A DNA stretch of 36,083 nt from Flavobacteriales bacterium (lineage in GTDB: Bacteria; Bacteroidota; Bacteroidia; Flavobacteriales; UBA1820). The stretch spans positions 1 through 36,083 of the forward strand of contig JAFYKQ010000129.1 of the NCBI GenBank assembly GCA_017537565.1. Direction: 5' to 3'. Both the position numbers and the translations under genes were made by a program. Positions 26,885 through 35,925 of the stretch are shown in pieces (the stretch's first letter is position 1; every line of letters starts with the position of its first letter). The notes beneath the pieces are model-generated. The model was not told the DNA's origin. It saw only the letters and a program-made list of their open reading frames with translations, and searched no databases.

Positions 26885-28168
26885 TTATCTGCTAGCTTCA
26901 AATGCCTGTGCAAAATCGGCTATTAGGTCATCTATGTCTTCTATACCTACTGCCACGCGTATAAGGTTGTCATAAACACCGGCTTTTTCACGTTCTTCTG
27001 TGGTGAGCTGTTGGTGAGTCATAGATGCAGGGTGGGTAACGATAGATTTTACATCGCCCAAATTGGCTACCAAATCAAATACCTTAAGTGCGTTTACAAA
27101 ACGTTCGGCACGTTCATAGCCACCCTTTATGCGGAATGATAGAAGACCGCTAGCACCAGATGGTAGGTACTTGAGGTATAGGTCGTGCTGTGGACTGCTC
27201 TTTAATGCTGGATATGTAACACTTTCTACCTGTGGGGAAGCATCTAGATATTCGGCTATTTTAAGTGTGTTTTCACTATGAGCCTTCATCCTCACTCCCA
27301 ATGTCTCTAATCCCTGTAACACCTCAAATGCAGCAAAAGGATTCATACAAGCACCTATATCACGCAATCCTTCGGTACGCAATTTGGTTATGAATGCCGC
27401 AGGTGCTAGGTCTGCATATATAAGCCCGTGATATGCAGGGTCTGGTTCTGTGAATTCTGGGAAACGCCCCGAAGCCTTCCAGTCAAAACGCCCGCTGTCT
27501 ATCACCGCACCCGACATAGTAGTACCGTGGCCTTGCATATATTTGGTAAGCGAATATGTTACTATATCTGCTCCGTGGTCTATGGGGCGAAGTAGAGCGC
27601 TGGTAGGGACTGTGTTATCTACTATAAGAGGTATGCCGTGGCGGTGTGCTACATCGGCTATAGCCTCTATGTCTGTCATTACTAGTTGTGGATTTGGCAG
27701 AGCCTCTATGAATATAGCCTTAGTCTCGGGACGTATGGCACGTTCATATTCGGCAGGGTCTATACTGCTTATAAGCGTAGTGTCTATGCCTATACGTGGT
27801 AAACGTATTGAGAACATAGTATGTGTGCCTCCATATACCATAGATGATGATATGAGATGGTCTCCGCTGTGCATCAGTGTGAGAATGGTAGAGAACAGTG
27901 CTGCCGTCCCCGATGAGAATACACAAGCACCCACGCCACCTTCCAGTTCTGTGAGTCGACGTTCGAGGACATCTGTCGTAGGGTTGTTAAGACGAGAGTA
28001 GATATATCCTGGACGTGACAGATTGAATATCTGTGCGGCGTTTTCGGCTGTGCCAAAATCATATGCCGATGTGAGGTAAATAGGTACAGCACAACTACTC
28101 TGGTGTTCGGCTGGGTCATAGGCACCGTGTATGGCTACGGTAGCGGCTTTATGTGATGAATCTTTCAT
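26885..28168 (-). CDS. metY: O-acetylhomoserine sulfhydrylase (PLP-dependent)
   Basis: This 427-residue cytoplasmic enzyme belongs to the Cys/Met metabolism PLP family. Its length and pattern fit O-acetylhomoserine aminocarboxypropyltransferase, which makes homocysteine from O-acetylhomoserine and sulfide. Visible: YIYSRLNNPTTDVLERRL, SSGTAALFSTILTL, the loop DNTVPT, and the PLP-binding Lys209 in SYSLTKYMQG-like context (YSLTKYMQGHGT). The insertion near GRFPEFTEPDPAYHG, which shorter cystathionine gamma-synthases lack, also points to MetY. It has its own promoter and is divergent from the aminotransferase gene. Confidence 0.88.
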   Translation of the reverse strand: MKDSSHKAATVAIHGAYDPAEHQSSCAVPIYLTSAYDFGTAENAAQIFNLSRPGYIYSRLNNPTTDVLERRLTELEGGVGACVFSSGTAALFSTILTLMHSGDHLISSSMVYGGTHTMFSIRLPRIGIDTTLISSIDPAEYERAIRPETKAIFIEALPNPQLVMTDIEAIADVAHRHGIPLIVDNTVPTSALLRPIDHGADIVTYSLTKYMQGHGTTMSGAVIDSGRFDWKASGRFPEFTEPDPAYHGLIYADLAPAAFITKLRTEGLRDIGACMNPFAAFEVLQGLETLGVRMKAHSENTLKIAEYLDASPQVESVTYPALKSSPQHDLYLKYLPSGASGLLSFRIKGGYERAERFVNALKVFDLVANLGDVKSIVTHPASMTHQQLTTEEREKAGVYDNLIRVAVGIEDIDDLIADFAQAFEASR

Positions 28169-28185
28169 ATCTATATAGTGTTATA

Positions 28186-28218
28186 CAAATGTATTTCTTT
28201 ACTTAAACGAGTCCCAAA
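28186..28218 (-). promoter_or_regulatory. Promoter of the O-acetylhomoserine sulfhydrylase gene
   Basis: On the minus strand TTTG at 28215-28218 precedes TACATTTG at 28186-28193 with a 21-bp spacer, close to the Bacteroidota consensus. Confidence 0.65.
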
Positions 28219-28294
28219 AGTAAATAATTTGGGTGGGATATCAAACATTTTTGTGTTTTTTGCTCGTGTAACTATAACTAGTGTGCTATAAAAA

Positions 28295-28325
28295 TTTGTT
28301 TTTAAGGTTGTGAGTTGTACTTTTG
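28295..28325 (+). promoter_or_regulatory. Promoter of the sugar aminotransferase gene
   Basis: TTTG at 28295-28298, a 19-bp spacer and TACTTTTG at 28318-28325 form an exact Bacteroidota promoter, with transcription expected near 28332. Confidence 0.78.
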
Positions 28326-28358
28326 TAGTCGGTTTTAAATGGAATAAAAATTATCATA

Positions 28359-29501
28359 ATGAAAGATATACGAATGGTTGACCTCAAAGGTCAGTATGAA
28401 AAAATAAAAAGCGAGATAGACGCTGCTGTGGTATCTGTTATGGAATCATCGGCATTTGTAAATGGGCCAGAGGTACATGCTTTACAAGGCGAACTGGAAC
28501 AGTATCTAGGCGTAAAACACGTCATACCTTGTGCCAATGGTACAGATGCCCTACAAATATCTCTTATGGCTATGGGACTGGAACGTGGCGATGAGGTGAT
28601 AACGAGTGATTTTACATTTGCCGCTACGGTAGAAGTGATAGCATTGCTAGGGCTTAAACAGGTATTGGTAGATGTAGATCCAGACACTATGGTGATGGAC
28701 GTAGAGGCTTTGCGTCGTGCCATTACTCCTCGTACACGAGCTATAATACCGGTACATCTATTTGGTCAGTGTGCGCCTATGGAAGAGATAATGCAGGTGG
28801 CACGTGAGCATAACCTGCTAGTGCTGGAAGATACCGCACAAGCGATAGGTGCCGAATATACATTTGCAGATGGCACGGTGAAAAAAGCGGGAACGATAGG
28901 AGATATGGGAGCAACGTCATTCTTCCCTTCAAAAAACCTGGGTTGCTATGGTGACGGTGGTGCTATCTTTACAAATGATGATGCACTAGCACATCGTGCA
29001 CGTGGTATAGTAAACCACGGTATGTATCGCCGTTACTATCACGATGAGATAGGTGTGAACTCACGTCTGGATAGCATACAGGCCGCTATATTGCGTATCA
29101 AGTTGCGTCATCTGGACGAGTACACTGCTGCCCGTCAAGAGGCTGCGGCGATGTATGACACTGCTTTTGCTGGGGTAGAGGGTGTGAAGGTTCCTGCACG
29201 TGCAGAACGTACCACTCACGTTTTCCACCAGTACACGTTGCGTCTGGCAGAAAACATAGACCGAGATGCACTTATAGCGTTCTTAAATGGTAAAGGCATA
29301 CCAGCTATGATATATTATCCTGTGCCATTGCGTCATCAAAAGGCATATGATACACACGACTATGATGATAGTCTGTATCCTGCTACCGATATGTTGGTAC
29401 GTACGGTTATGTCACTGCCTATGCATACAGAACTAGACAGGGAGCAGATAGATTATATAGCGACTGCTGTAAAAGAAGGAATAGTATCTTGTGTTAAATA
29501 A
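28359..29501 (+). CDS. WbpE/PorR-type nucleotide-sugar aminotransferase (DegT family)
   Basis: This 380-residue PLP enzyme of the DegT/DnrJ/EryC1/StrS family transfers an amino group to a keto-sugar nucleotide. Markers are CANGTDALQISLMAMGL (58-74), IIPVHLFGQCAPMEEI, EDTAQAIGAEY and the PLP lysine in SFFPSKNLGCYGDGGA (Lys192). The overall pattern, including RRYYHDEIGVNSRLDSIQAAIL and MSLPMHTELD, is closest to P. aeruginosa WbpE (UDP-3-keto-GlcNAcA aminotransferase). P. gingivalis PorR is of the same type and is needed for the lipopolysaccharide that anchors type IX cargo. Its position beside the por operon supports that role but does not prove it, since Bacteroidales carry several DegT enzymes. 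Confidence 0.85.
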   Translation: MKDIRMVDLKGQYEKIKSEIDAAVVSVMESSAFVNGPEVHALQGELEQYLGVKHVIPCANGTDALQISLMAMGLERGDEVITSDFTFAATVEVIALLGLKQVLVDVDPDTMVMDVEALRRAITPRTRAIIPVHLFGQCAPMEEIMQVAREHNLLVLEDTAQAIGAEYTFADGTVKKAGTIGDMGATSFFPSKNLGCYGDGGAIFTNDDALAHRARGIVNHGMYRRYYHDEIGVNSRLDSIQAAILRIKLRHLDEYTAARQEAAAMYDTAFAGVEGVKVPARAERTTHVFHQYTLRLAENIDRDALIAFLNGKGIPAMIYYPVPLRHQKAYDTHDYDDSLYPATDMLVRTVMSLPMHTELDREQIDYIATAVKEGIVSCVK

Positions 29502-29518
29502 TACACTTGACTTAATAT

Positions 29519-29549
29519 AAAAAACGGCACCCTAGGGTGCCGTTTTTTT
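29519..29549. terminator. Bidirectional terminator
   Basis: The palindrome CGGCACCCTAGGGTGCCG flanked by A6 and T7 lies between the convergent aminotransferase and mutS genes. Confidence 0.9.
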
Positions 29550-29581
29550 ATGTGGTATGTTTATATCATATCTTCATATGG

Positions 29582-32221
29582 TTAATCTTTAAGACCTATA
29601 CTTTTTTTAATCTCTGAAAGTTTTACCAATGCCTCGACAGGTGTAAGGCTATTGATGTCTATGTTTTGCAATTGGTCCTTGATGTTGAGCAGTGTAGGGT
29701 CGTCCAGCTGGAAGAAACTCATCTGCATAGGTGCATCAAATGGACTGTTTGCCGATTTACCTTTACTGCTGTCCTTATCTTTGGTAGAGGCAACAAAGGC
29801 ACTGGTAGGGTTGTTCTTTTCTAGAGATGAAAGTATCTGTTCGGCACGACGTACCACACGCGGAGGCATACCTGCTAGACGTGCCACGTGAATACCAAAA
29901 CTATGATTTGAACCGCCAGCTTCTAGACGACGTGTGAAAATAACGTGACCTCCCTGTTGCTGTACAGATATGTTGAAATTGCGTATGCGAGGGAAGGTGT
30001 CGGCCATCTCGTTAAGTTCGTGGTAGTGAGTGGCAAAAAGAGTCTTTGGACGTAGTGAACTATCGTGCAGGAATTCTGATATCGCCCAGGCTATGGATAT
30101 ACCGTCATATGTGCTAGTACCACGACCTATCTCGTCCAGTATCACCAGTGAACGTTCGGTGATGTTGTTAAGTATATTGGACGTTTCATTCATCTCTACC
30201 ATAAACGTAGATTCTCCAGATGATAGGTTGTCACTAGCTCCCACACGGGTAAAGATTTTATCTATTACACCTATTCTCGCACTAGAGGCAGGGACATAAC
30301 TTCCTACTTGTGCCATAAGACATATAAGTGCCGTTTGACGCAACAAAGCTGATTTACCAGACATATTTGGACCGGTTATCATCATTATCTGTTGGTTGTC
30401 GCGGTTAAGTGTTAGACTGTTTGGAATATATTGTTCTACTACACTCATACGGCGTTCTATGACAGGGTGACGACCGTCTATGATTTCAAGGTCTGTACTA
30501 TCGTCCACCACTGGGCAGGTATAGCCATATTCTGCCGCTATTGTTGCAAATGAAAGAAGACAGTCTATCTGTGAGATGACCTGTGCATTATCCTGAATAG
30601 CGGTGATGTATTTTGCTGTTTTTTCTACCAATGCACCGTAGATACTGCTTTCTAGTTGTGCTATTTTTTCTTCGGCTCCCAGTATCTTGGCTTCAAATTC
30701 TTTAAGTTCGGGTGTGATGTATCGTTCGGCCGAAACGGTCGTCTGTTTGCGTATCCATTCGGCAGGGACTTTGTCCTTGTGAGAATTGCGTACCTCTATG
30801 TAGTAACCAAAGACATTGTTAAACGATATTTTAAGTGATGGGATACCAGTACGGGCACTCTCGTGCTCTATGATGTTGTTAAGTATGGTCTTGTCGTTTT
30901 GCAGTATCTCCCGTAAAGAATCCAACGAGGAATCTACACCCTCGGCTATAACTCCGCCTTTGGAAAGCAGGCTTGGAGCGTCTTCACACAGTGTACGACG
31001 TATAAGACCGCACAGCTCTTCACAAGAGTCAAGCGATGAGGTGAGTTTCAGCAAATGAGCGTTTTCGCTGTATGATAATATGTTTTTGATAGGGGTAGAT
31101 ACGTCCAGCCCACGACATAGAGCCATTAGTTCTTTGGGATTGATACGGGCAGTGGCTACCTTACCAGCCAGACGTTCTATATCTGATACCGATGATATGT
31201 AACGACGTATCTCTTCGCTTTTTTCTTCTTCTCCCAAGAAATATTTTACCGCACTCAGTCGTTCGTTTATTGCTTTAACGTCTTTAAGTGGGAGCATCAG
31301 CCATCGTTTCATCATACGCGCTCCCATAGGGCTGAGCGTGTGGTCCATCACGTCCAGTAACGTAGTAGCATCTGTGTGAGGCGATGATAGTATTTCCAGA
31401 TTTCGCGAAGTAAAACGGTCCAGCCATACATAAGTGTCGTTCTGTATGCGGGATATACGGGATATGTGGTCTGTCTGGTTGTGTTCGGTGTCTTTGAGGT
31501 ATTGCATTACGGCACCAGCAGCTGCTATGGCACAGTCCATCTTTTCTATGCCAAAGCCTTTGAGGGATTTTGTACCGAAATGTTTGAGCAGTATCTCACG
31601 ACCAAAAGTATCTGAAAAAGCCCAATCATCCATCATATATGTATGATACCCACCACCAAAACGGGCATTGAAATCTACCTTACGACGACGTTCGTGTAGG
31701 ACCTCGCTAGGGGAGAACGCCTGAAGGAGTTTTTCTATCTGCCCCAGTGTGCCTTCGCTCACCAGGAATTCACCTGTTGAAATATCCAGCAGTGCTATAC
31801 CATTGGTCTTTTCCCCAAAGTGTACAGCACATAGGAAATTGTTTTTACCAGAAGATAGTACCCCGTCATTCATCGCTACACCGGGAGTGATGAGTTCGGT
31901 AACACCGCGTTTTACTATCTTTTTGGTGAGTTTTGGGTCTTCCAACTGGTCACATACCGCTACACGTTTACCAGCCAAGACCAGTTTTGGTAGATAAGTA
32001 TCTATGGCGTGGTGTGGAAATCCTGCTAGTGCAGTTTCTGATGCACTACCATTACCGCGTTTGGTAAGTACTATACCTAGAATCTTGGAGCACTCTATAG
32101 CATCCTGTCCAAATGTCTCATAAAAGTCTCCTACACGGAACAGTAGTACTGCATCGGGGTGTTGGGCTTTGATGGCATTGTATTGTGCCATAAGAGGAGT
32201 GGTAGCGGTGCTTTTGGCCAT
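29582..32221 (-). CDS. mutS: DNA mismatch repair protein MutS
   Basis: This 879-residue protein is a full-length MutS, which recognises mismatches and starts repair with MutL. The N-terminal mismatch-binding motif FYE (33-35, in RVGDFYETFG) is present. The C-terminal ATPase has Walker A TGPNMSGKSALLRQ, Walker B and signature LVILDEIGRGTSTYDG, and ATHYHEL. Near the C-terminus QMSFFQLDD looks like a beta-clamp-binding peptide. It is the last gene of an operon after yhcC (17-bp gap) and the MFS gene, and ends at a strong shared terminator. Confidence 0.97.
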   Translation of the reverse strand: MAKSTATTPLMAQYNAIKAQHPDAVLLFRVGDFYETFGQDAIECSKILGIVLTKRGNGSASETALAGFPHHAIDTYLPKLVLAGKRVAVCDQLEDPKLTKKIVKRGVTELITPGVAMNDGVLSSGKNNFLCAVHFGEKTNGIALLDISTGEFLVSEGTLGQIEKLLQAFSPSEVLHERRRKVDFNARFGGGYHTYMMDDWAFSDTFGREILLKHFGTKSLKGFGIEKMDCAIAAAGAVMQYLKDTEHNQTDHISRISRIQNDTYVWLDRFTSRNLEILSSPHTDATTLLDVMDHTLSPMGARMMKRWLMLPLKDVKAINERLSAVKYFLGEEEKSEEIRRYISSVSDIERLAGKVATARINPKELMALCRGLDVSTPIKNILSYSENAHLLKLTSSLDSCEELCGLIRRTLCEDAPSLLSKGGVIAEGVDSSLDSLREILQNDKTILNNIIEHESARTGIPSLKISFNNVFGYYIEVRNSHKDKVPAEWIRKQTTVSAERYITPELKEFEAKILGAEEKIAQLESSIYGALVEKTAKYITAIQDNAQVISQIDCLLSFATIAAEYGYTCPVVDDSTDLEIIDGRHPVIERRMSVVEQYIPNSLTLNRDNQQIMMITGPNMSGKSALLRQTALICLMAQVGSYVPASSARIGVIDKIFTRVGASDNLSSGESTFMVEMNETSNILNNITERSLVILDEIGRGTSTYDGISIAWAISEFLHDSSLRPKTLFATHYHELNEMADTFPRIRNFNISVQQQGGHVIFTRRLEAGGSNHSFGIHVARLAGMPPRVVRRAEQILSSLEKNNPTSAFVASTKDKDSSKGKSANSPFDAPMQMSFFQLDDPTLLNIKDQLQNIDINSLTPVEALVKLSEIKKSIGLKD

Positions 32222-32238
32222 AGTTGTATAATTATATT

Positions 32239-33207
32239 TTATCTGTGCGAATTTAGGGAAAAAATACGTCCCTGCCAGCGTTTTTCTTCTCTCATTTTTT
32301 TGATTATAGCATCACGCATTTGTGGTACACGAAGGTCTGTACCCCATAGAGGAGCACGGCGGTAACGTGGTGGAGTCTCGGATATAAATCTTTCTACTGG
32401 CAGGTCTGGACGTAATCTTTCCAGGACTTCGATGATAAATCTCGTGTATTCTTCTACCGAAAATATATGGTAGCCTCCGCGGTCTTCTTCCCAGTGTTTT
32501 TCCAGTAGTGTACCGCGTATTATTTGAAGTTGATGGAACTTGACAGAATCCAGTGGCAGGCGGTTTATTTCTTCCACCTGTGATGGCATACCATCTAGAT
32601 TATCTTCCAGTCCCCACATAAAATGGGCGGCGGTGTGTATGCCTCGGCTATGTGTCATCTCTATGGCTCTTACGGCCGTAGCATAATCGTGGCCTCGGTT
32701 AACTCTACGTAGGACTTCATCGTTGGTGCTTTCCACACCGTATTCTATGCTTACAAAGTATTTGTCTTTCAGCTCTGCAAAAAAGTCAAGAAGACGCTCA
32801 TCTACACAGTCTGGGCGGGTTCCTATGACCAGTCCTCCTATCTCGGGACGGGAGAGTACCTGTAGGTAGAGGTTTTTTATATCCTCAAAACTGCCATAAG
32901 TATTGGTATATGCCTGGAAATAACCTAGAAAATGTGCAGTACGAGGATATCTCTCGCGTAGGAATTTAAGGCCTTCGTCCACCTGGTGATTGATGTCTTT
33001 CCCGTGGGCGTAGAAAGGGACAAAACTCTCATTATTGCAAAAAATACACCCGCCACGTCCCACCCTCCCATCACGGTTGGGACAAGTAAATCCCGTGGCC
33101 AGGGATATTTTTTGCAATCGACCACCATAGCGTTCTTTGAGGCGTTCTACAGTGCTGTTATAAGGCAGACTGTCTCCCCAAGGATATATGGTGATGGAGT
33201 CTTTCAT
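32239..33207 (-). CDS. YhcC-type radical SAM protein (TIGR01212)
   Basis: This 322-residue radical SAM enzyme matches the TIGR01212/YhcC family. The cluster cysteines are in TCPNRDGRVGRGGCIFC (Cys42, Cys54, Cys57), an unusual Cx11CxxC spacing typical of this family rather than CxxxCxxC. Further markers are FLGYFQAYTNTY, GLVIGTRPDC, VSIEYGVES, and HFMWGLEDN. The family's substrate is not settled; some members act on tRNA or are linked to Elp3-like chemistry, which I cannot confirm here. It begins 6 bp after the stop of the MFS gene and is 17 bp upstream of mutS, so the three are one operon. Confidence 0.88.
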   Translation of the reverse strand: MKDSITIYPWGDSLPYNSTVERLKERYGGRLQKISLATGFTCPNRDGRVGRGGCIFCNNESFVPFYAHGKDINHQVDEGLKFLRERYPRTAHFLGYFQAYTNTYGSFEDIKNLYLQVLSRPEIGGLVIGTRPDCVDERLLDFFAELKDKYFVSIEYGVESTNDEVLRRVNRGHDYATAVRAIEMTHSRGIHTAAHFMWGLEDNLDGMPSQVEEINRLPLDSVKFHQLQIIRGTLLEKHWEEDRGGYHIFSVEEYTRFIIEVLERLRPDLPVERFISETPPRYRRAPLWGTDLRVPQMRDAIIKKMREEKRWQGRIFSLNSHR

Positions 33208-33213
33208 ATGATG

Positions 33214-34575
33214 TTATTTTTTGATATTTGGCAGTTGCAGACCGTATCCGTAGCGTTTGTCGGCACGTAGCAGGAGATAAGCCACTACAAACGAAGCCGT
33301 AGCCAAAACACCAAATATTATCATAGGCAGTGTGTAGTCATAAAGAGCTGCTCCGTTTTCATTGATACCTACCACACAATAGTGTTCCTGTACATATCCC
33401 ATAAGTGTAGGTATGCCCCATAGACCTATGTTCTGTATAAAGAATATAAGGGCATATGCCGTACCCAACTGACGTACAGGGAAAATCTTGGCAACGGCAG
33501 GCCACATAGCCGAAGGTACCAATGAGAAGGCTATACCCAATAGTATCATAAGAGCTACCGCTACTACCCAAGAATTGATAGATGGTATGGCATAAGTAAA
33601 GTGAACAGCTATAAGTATTGCAGCACCCAGCATCATTATAGATGCACTTTTACCCTTGCGGTCTATCACACCACCAAATATAGGTGTAAGCAGTAGGGCA
33701 CCCAATGCAGGCAGGCCAACGATAGAACCAGCAAAGTCTGGGTCAATACCATATTTTGTTATCATCAGTGCACTGGCAAATTTCTGGAAAGGGAATATGC
33801 AAGAGTAGAATAGTACGCATAGTATGGAAATAAGCCAGAATCCCTGGTTTGTGATGATGTTTTTAACGTCTGCAAATGAGAATTTTTCTTCATCGGCGTC
33901 CTCCATAGCACTTTCTTGTGCGTCCAGTTTTTTATCCATCACCGCAAATATGAAGAACGAAATCATACCCACTACCAGTAGTATAAGCCCTATAAGCACC
34001 GGAGTAGATATTTCAAAACGTTTGGCGATAGGGATAGCTATGCTGTAAGCAGCTTGGCTGCCTATACGAGCTAGAGCCACCTGAATACCCATAGCCAATG
34101 CCATCTCTTTACCACGGAACCAGCGTGCTATAATCTTGGTAACTGTTATACCGGCAGTCTCGGCACCTACACCAAATATGGCATAACCGGCAGCACACAT
34201 AAGTACGTCGTTCTTGTAGCCAAATGTAGTGGCAGTAGAGCCACCCATATAGTTCATACCGTAGTATTCCATAAGTGTTCCCACTACCATAAGTATAGTA
34301 GCCAGTTTACCTGTAAAACGCACCCCAAAGCGGTCCATTATAAGACCACCCCATATGAGCATCAGCAGGAATACATTGAGAAAACTATATGCACCTGTAT
34401 AAAAACCGTATTCAGACCCGCTCCAGCCAAGTTGTTCTTCCAGCATCGTTTGAAGAGGAGCCATCACATCATTTACATAGTAAGCTGCCATCATAGTGAG
34501 GGCTATAACACCTAGTGCACTCCAACGCATAATAGCACTGTCGCGTAGGGTAGAAGTACTTATTTTTTGTTCCAT
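33214..34575 (-). CDS. MFS permease similar to MFSD1
   Basis: This 453-residue protein has twelve predicted membrane segments and a central acidic loop (about residues 216-231). Signature stretches GLIMDRFGVR, GAETAGITVTKIIARWFRGKEMALAMGIQVALAR and GVIDRKGK resemble the eukaryotic MFSD1 family (GESLTVAQNTYTVLWFKGKELNLVFGLQ-like), whose human member is a lysosomal dipeptide uniporter. So peptide export or uptake is plausible (inference); many bacterial relatives are annotated only as MFS. It leads the MFS-yhcC-mutS operon behind a -7 box. Confidence 0.8.
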   Translation of the reverse strand: MEQKISTSTLRDSAIMRWSALGVIALTMMAAYYVNDVMAPLQTMLEEQLGWSGSEYGFYTGAYSFLNVFLLMLIWGGLIMDRFGVRFTGKLATILMVVGTLMEYYGMNYMGGSTATTFGYKNDVLMCAAGYAIFGVGAETAGITVTKIIARWFRGKEMALAMGIQVALARIGSQAAYSIAIPIAKRFEISTPVLIGLILLVVGMISFFIFAVMDKKLDAQESAMEDADEEKFSFADVKNIITNQGFWLISILCVLFYSCIFPFQKFASALMITKYGIDPDFAGSIVGLPALGALLLTPIFGGVIDRKGKSASIMMLGAAILIAVHFTYAIPSINSWVVAVALMILLGIAFSLVPSAMWPAVAKIFPVRQLGTAYALIFFIQNIGLWGIPTLMGYVQEHYCVVGINENGAALYDYTLPMIIFGVLATASFVVAYLLLRADKRYGYGLQLPNIKK

Positions 34576-34620
34576 TATGGTATATATTATATGATTTAAT
34601 TAAATGTTTGTCTTAAAGTA

Positions 34621-34628
34621 CAAATGTA
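34621..34628 (-). promoter_or_regulatory. -7 box of the MFS-yhcC-mutS operon
   Basis: The minus strand reads TACATTTG (TAnnTTTG), 45 bp before the ATG. The -33 region lacks TTTG. Confidence 0.5.
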
Positions 34629-34681
34629 CGACATATTTGTGGGATAAAGAGTAATGCAGGATAGTTAATGCCAAAATTAAG

Positions 34682-34707
34682 TTTCGGCAGCCCGCGGGCT
34701 GCCGAAA
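34682..34707 (-). terminator. Terminator of the choloylglycine-hydrolase-family gene
   Basis: A perfect palindrome with arm TTTCGGCAGCCCG starts 16 bp after the stop codon. The T run on the minus strand is interrupted, so it is weaker than the other terminators. Its arm shares CGGCAGCC with the terminator at 11462. Confidence 0.65.
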
Positions 34708-34723
34708 TATTTAAGTGCTGTTA

Positions 34724-35815
34724 TTATAGAGAGATGTCTGTTATGGTCTCGTGTGGGGTTTTATCGAGAGGGACATATCGTTCTTTTTCTTTTTCAAAGT
34801 TTATTTTGTCAATCTCTATACGTCGTATAGTCGAATTATACATAGTACGATAGTATAACGCACGTCCTGTCGCATCTATGACCGATGTCCATTGTGTGGC
34901 GGCGGGCATTTGTGGGGCAGAATGAGCAGGTAGTTCACCGCTCAGTGGGATATTGAAATTGCTCAGTATGGTAAAAGAAAGACTCATAGCGTCATATGCC
35001 GTATCGGGACGACGACTGTAAGAGAGGAAAAAAGCAGCTCTTATGAATCTGGATACAGGGGTGAAATCACCAGGTAGTCCCAGGAGTCCGCTACCAGACC
35101 CCGAAGGCAGAATCTCTATATCTCCCATTTTGGTCTTTGATACGGGGGAGGGAGATATATTCACATAGTTGCACAGGTTTGTGATGTGATATGGGTATGG
35201 AGGTGAATTTGTGATAACACCCAGCGTATCGTCATAGATATTGAGCTGTTTATCTACACACTCTATTATGATGCTCTTGCCGTGGGCATCTCCCACACGC
35301 CAGTGCAGAGGAACGACACGTCCCAATTCGCTGCGAATGCTTCCACATATACGTATAGCAGCCAATTTTTCTTTTACTTCATCGGTAGTGCTGCAATTGG
35401 ATAGAATGAAATAAGATAAATCAAGTGCATCTATCGTGTGGTCTTTTGCCTTTGGGTCATAGTCGTGATATGTGGCATAATGGTCAAAAAAGAACATTCC
35501 TGCCACCAGACCTTTTTCATTTATTCCTTCGTTTATAAATGCTGTGGTGTCTGACGTTATGCCTATTGCCCCATAAATGCTTTTCCACGTCATACCCTTG
35601 TCATTGTTTATCGATGATGTGTATCTCTTTCCCCTGGGGCATATTTTAATCATAGGGTGGGTAGGGGAGTAAGCCCATTCAAATGTACGGGAATAGAACA
35701 CCGAACTATCACTGGCCATCACTTTGATGCCAGTGCAGGCCTGTGAATATAGATGGACAGAAGCGATGCAACTCCCCAGTGCAAGTAGGATTTTTTTCTT
35801 CATATTAAAAAGCAA
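34724..35815 (-). CDS. Exported linear amide C-N hydrolase (choloylglycine hydrolase family)
   Basis: This Ntn-type hydrolase cleaves amide bonds of bile salts, penicillin V or acylated amino compounds. A signal peptide (from MKKKILLALG) ends in YSQA immediately before the nucleophile Cys27 (ACTGIK), which would become the N-terminal cysteine after cutting. The family arginine and the adjacent acidic residue lie in SRTFEW, where Glu replaces the Asp of bile salt hydrolases. The conserved NSPP and PVSRFIRAAFF segments follow. The frame is 363 residues from a non-ATG codon at 35815; the ATG of MKKKIL four codons inside is more likely the true start. Which substrate it uses is open, and being periplasmic it need not be a bile salt. 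Confidence 0.85.
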   Translation of the reverse strand: MLFNMKKKILLALGSCIASVHLYSQACTGIKVMASDSSVFYSRTFEWAYSPTHPMIKICPRGKRYTSSINNDKGMTWKSIYGAIGITSDTTAFINEGINEKGLVAGMFFFDHYATYHDYDPKAKDHTIDALDLSYFILSNCSTTDEVKEKLAAIRICGSIRSELGRVVPLHWRVGDAHGKSIIIECVDKQLNIYDDTLGVITNSPPYPYHITNLCNYVNISPSPVSKTKMGDIEILPSGSGSGLLGLPGDFTPVSRFIRAAFFLSYSRRPDTAYDAMSLSFTILSNFNIPLSGELPAHSAPQMPAATQWTSVIDATGRALYYRTMYNSTIRRIEIDKINFEKEKERYVPLDKTPHETITDISL

Positions 35816-35925
35816 ATGATTTGATATAGAAAAGGTAATGAAATTATATATGAATCATATGATAGTGTGTTATATCTTTAAATAAGAAAAGCGAGGGCAG
35901 TTCTCCATAGCCCAAAAATCGTGCA

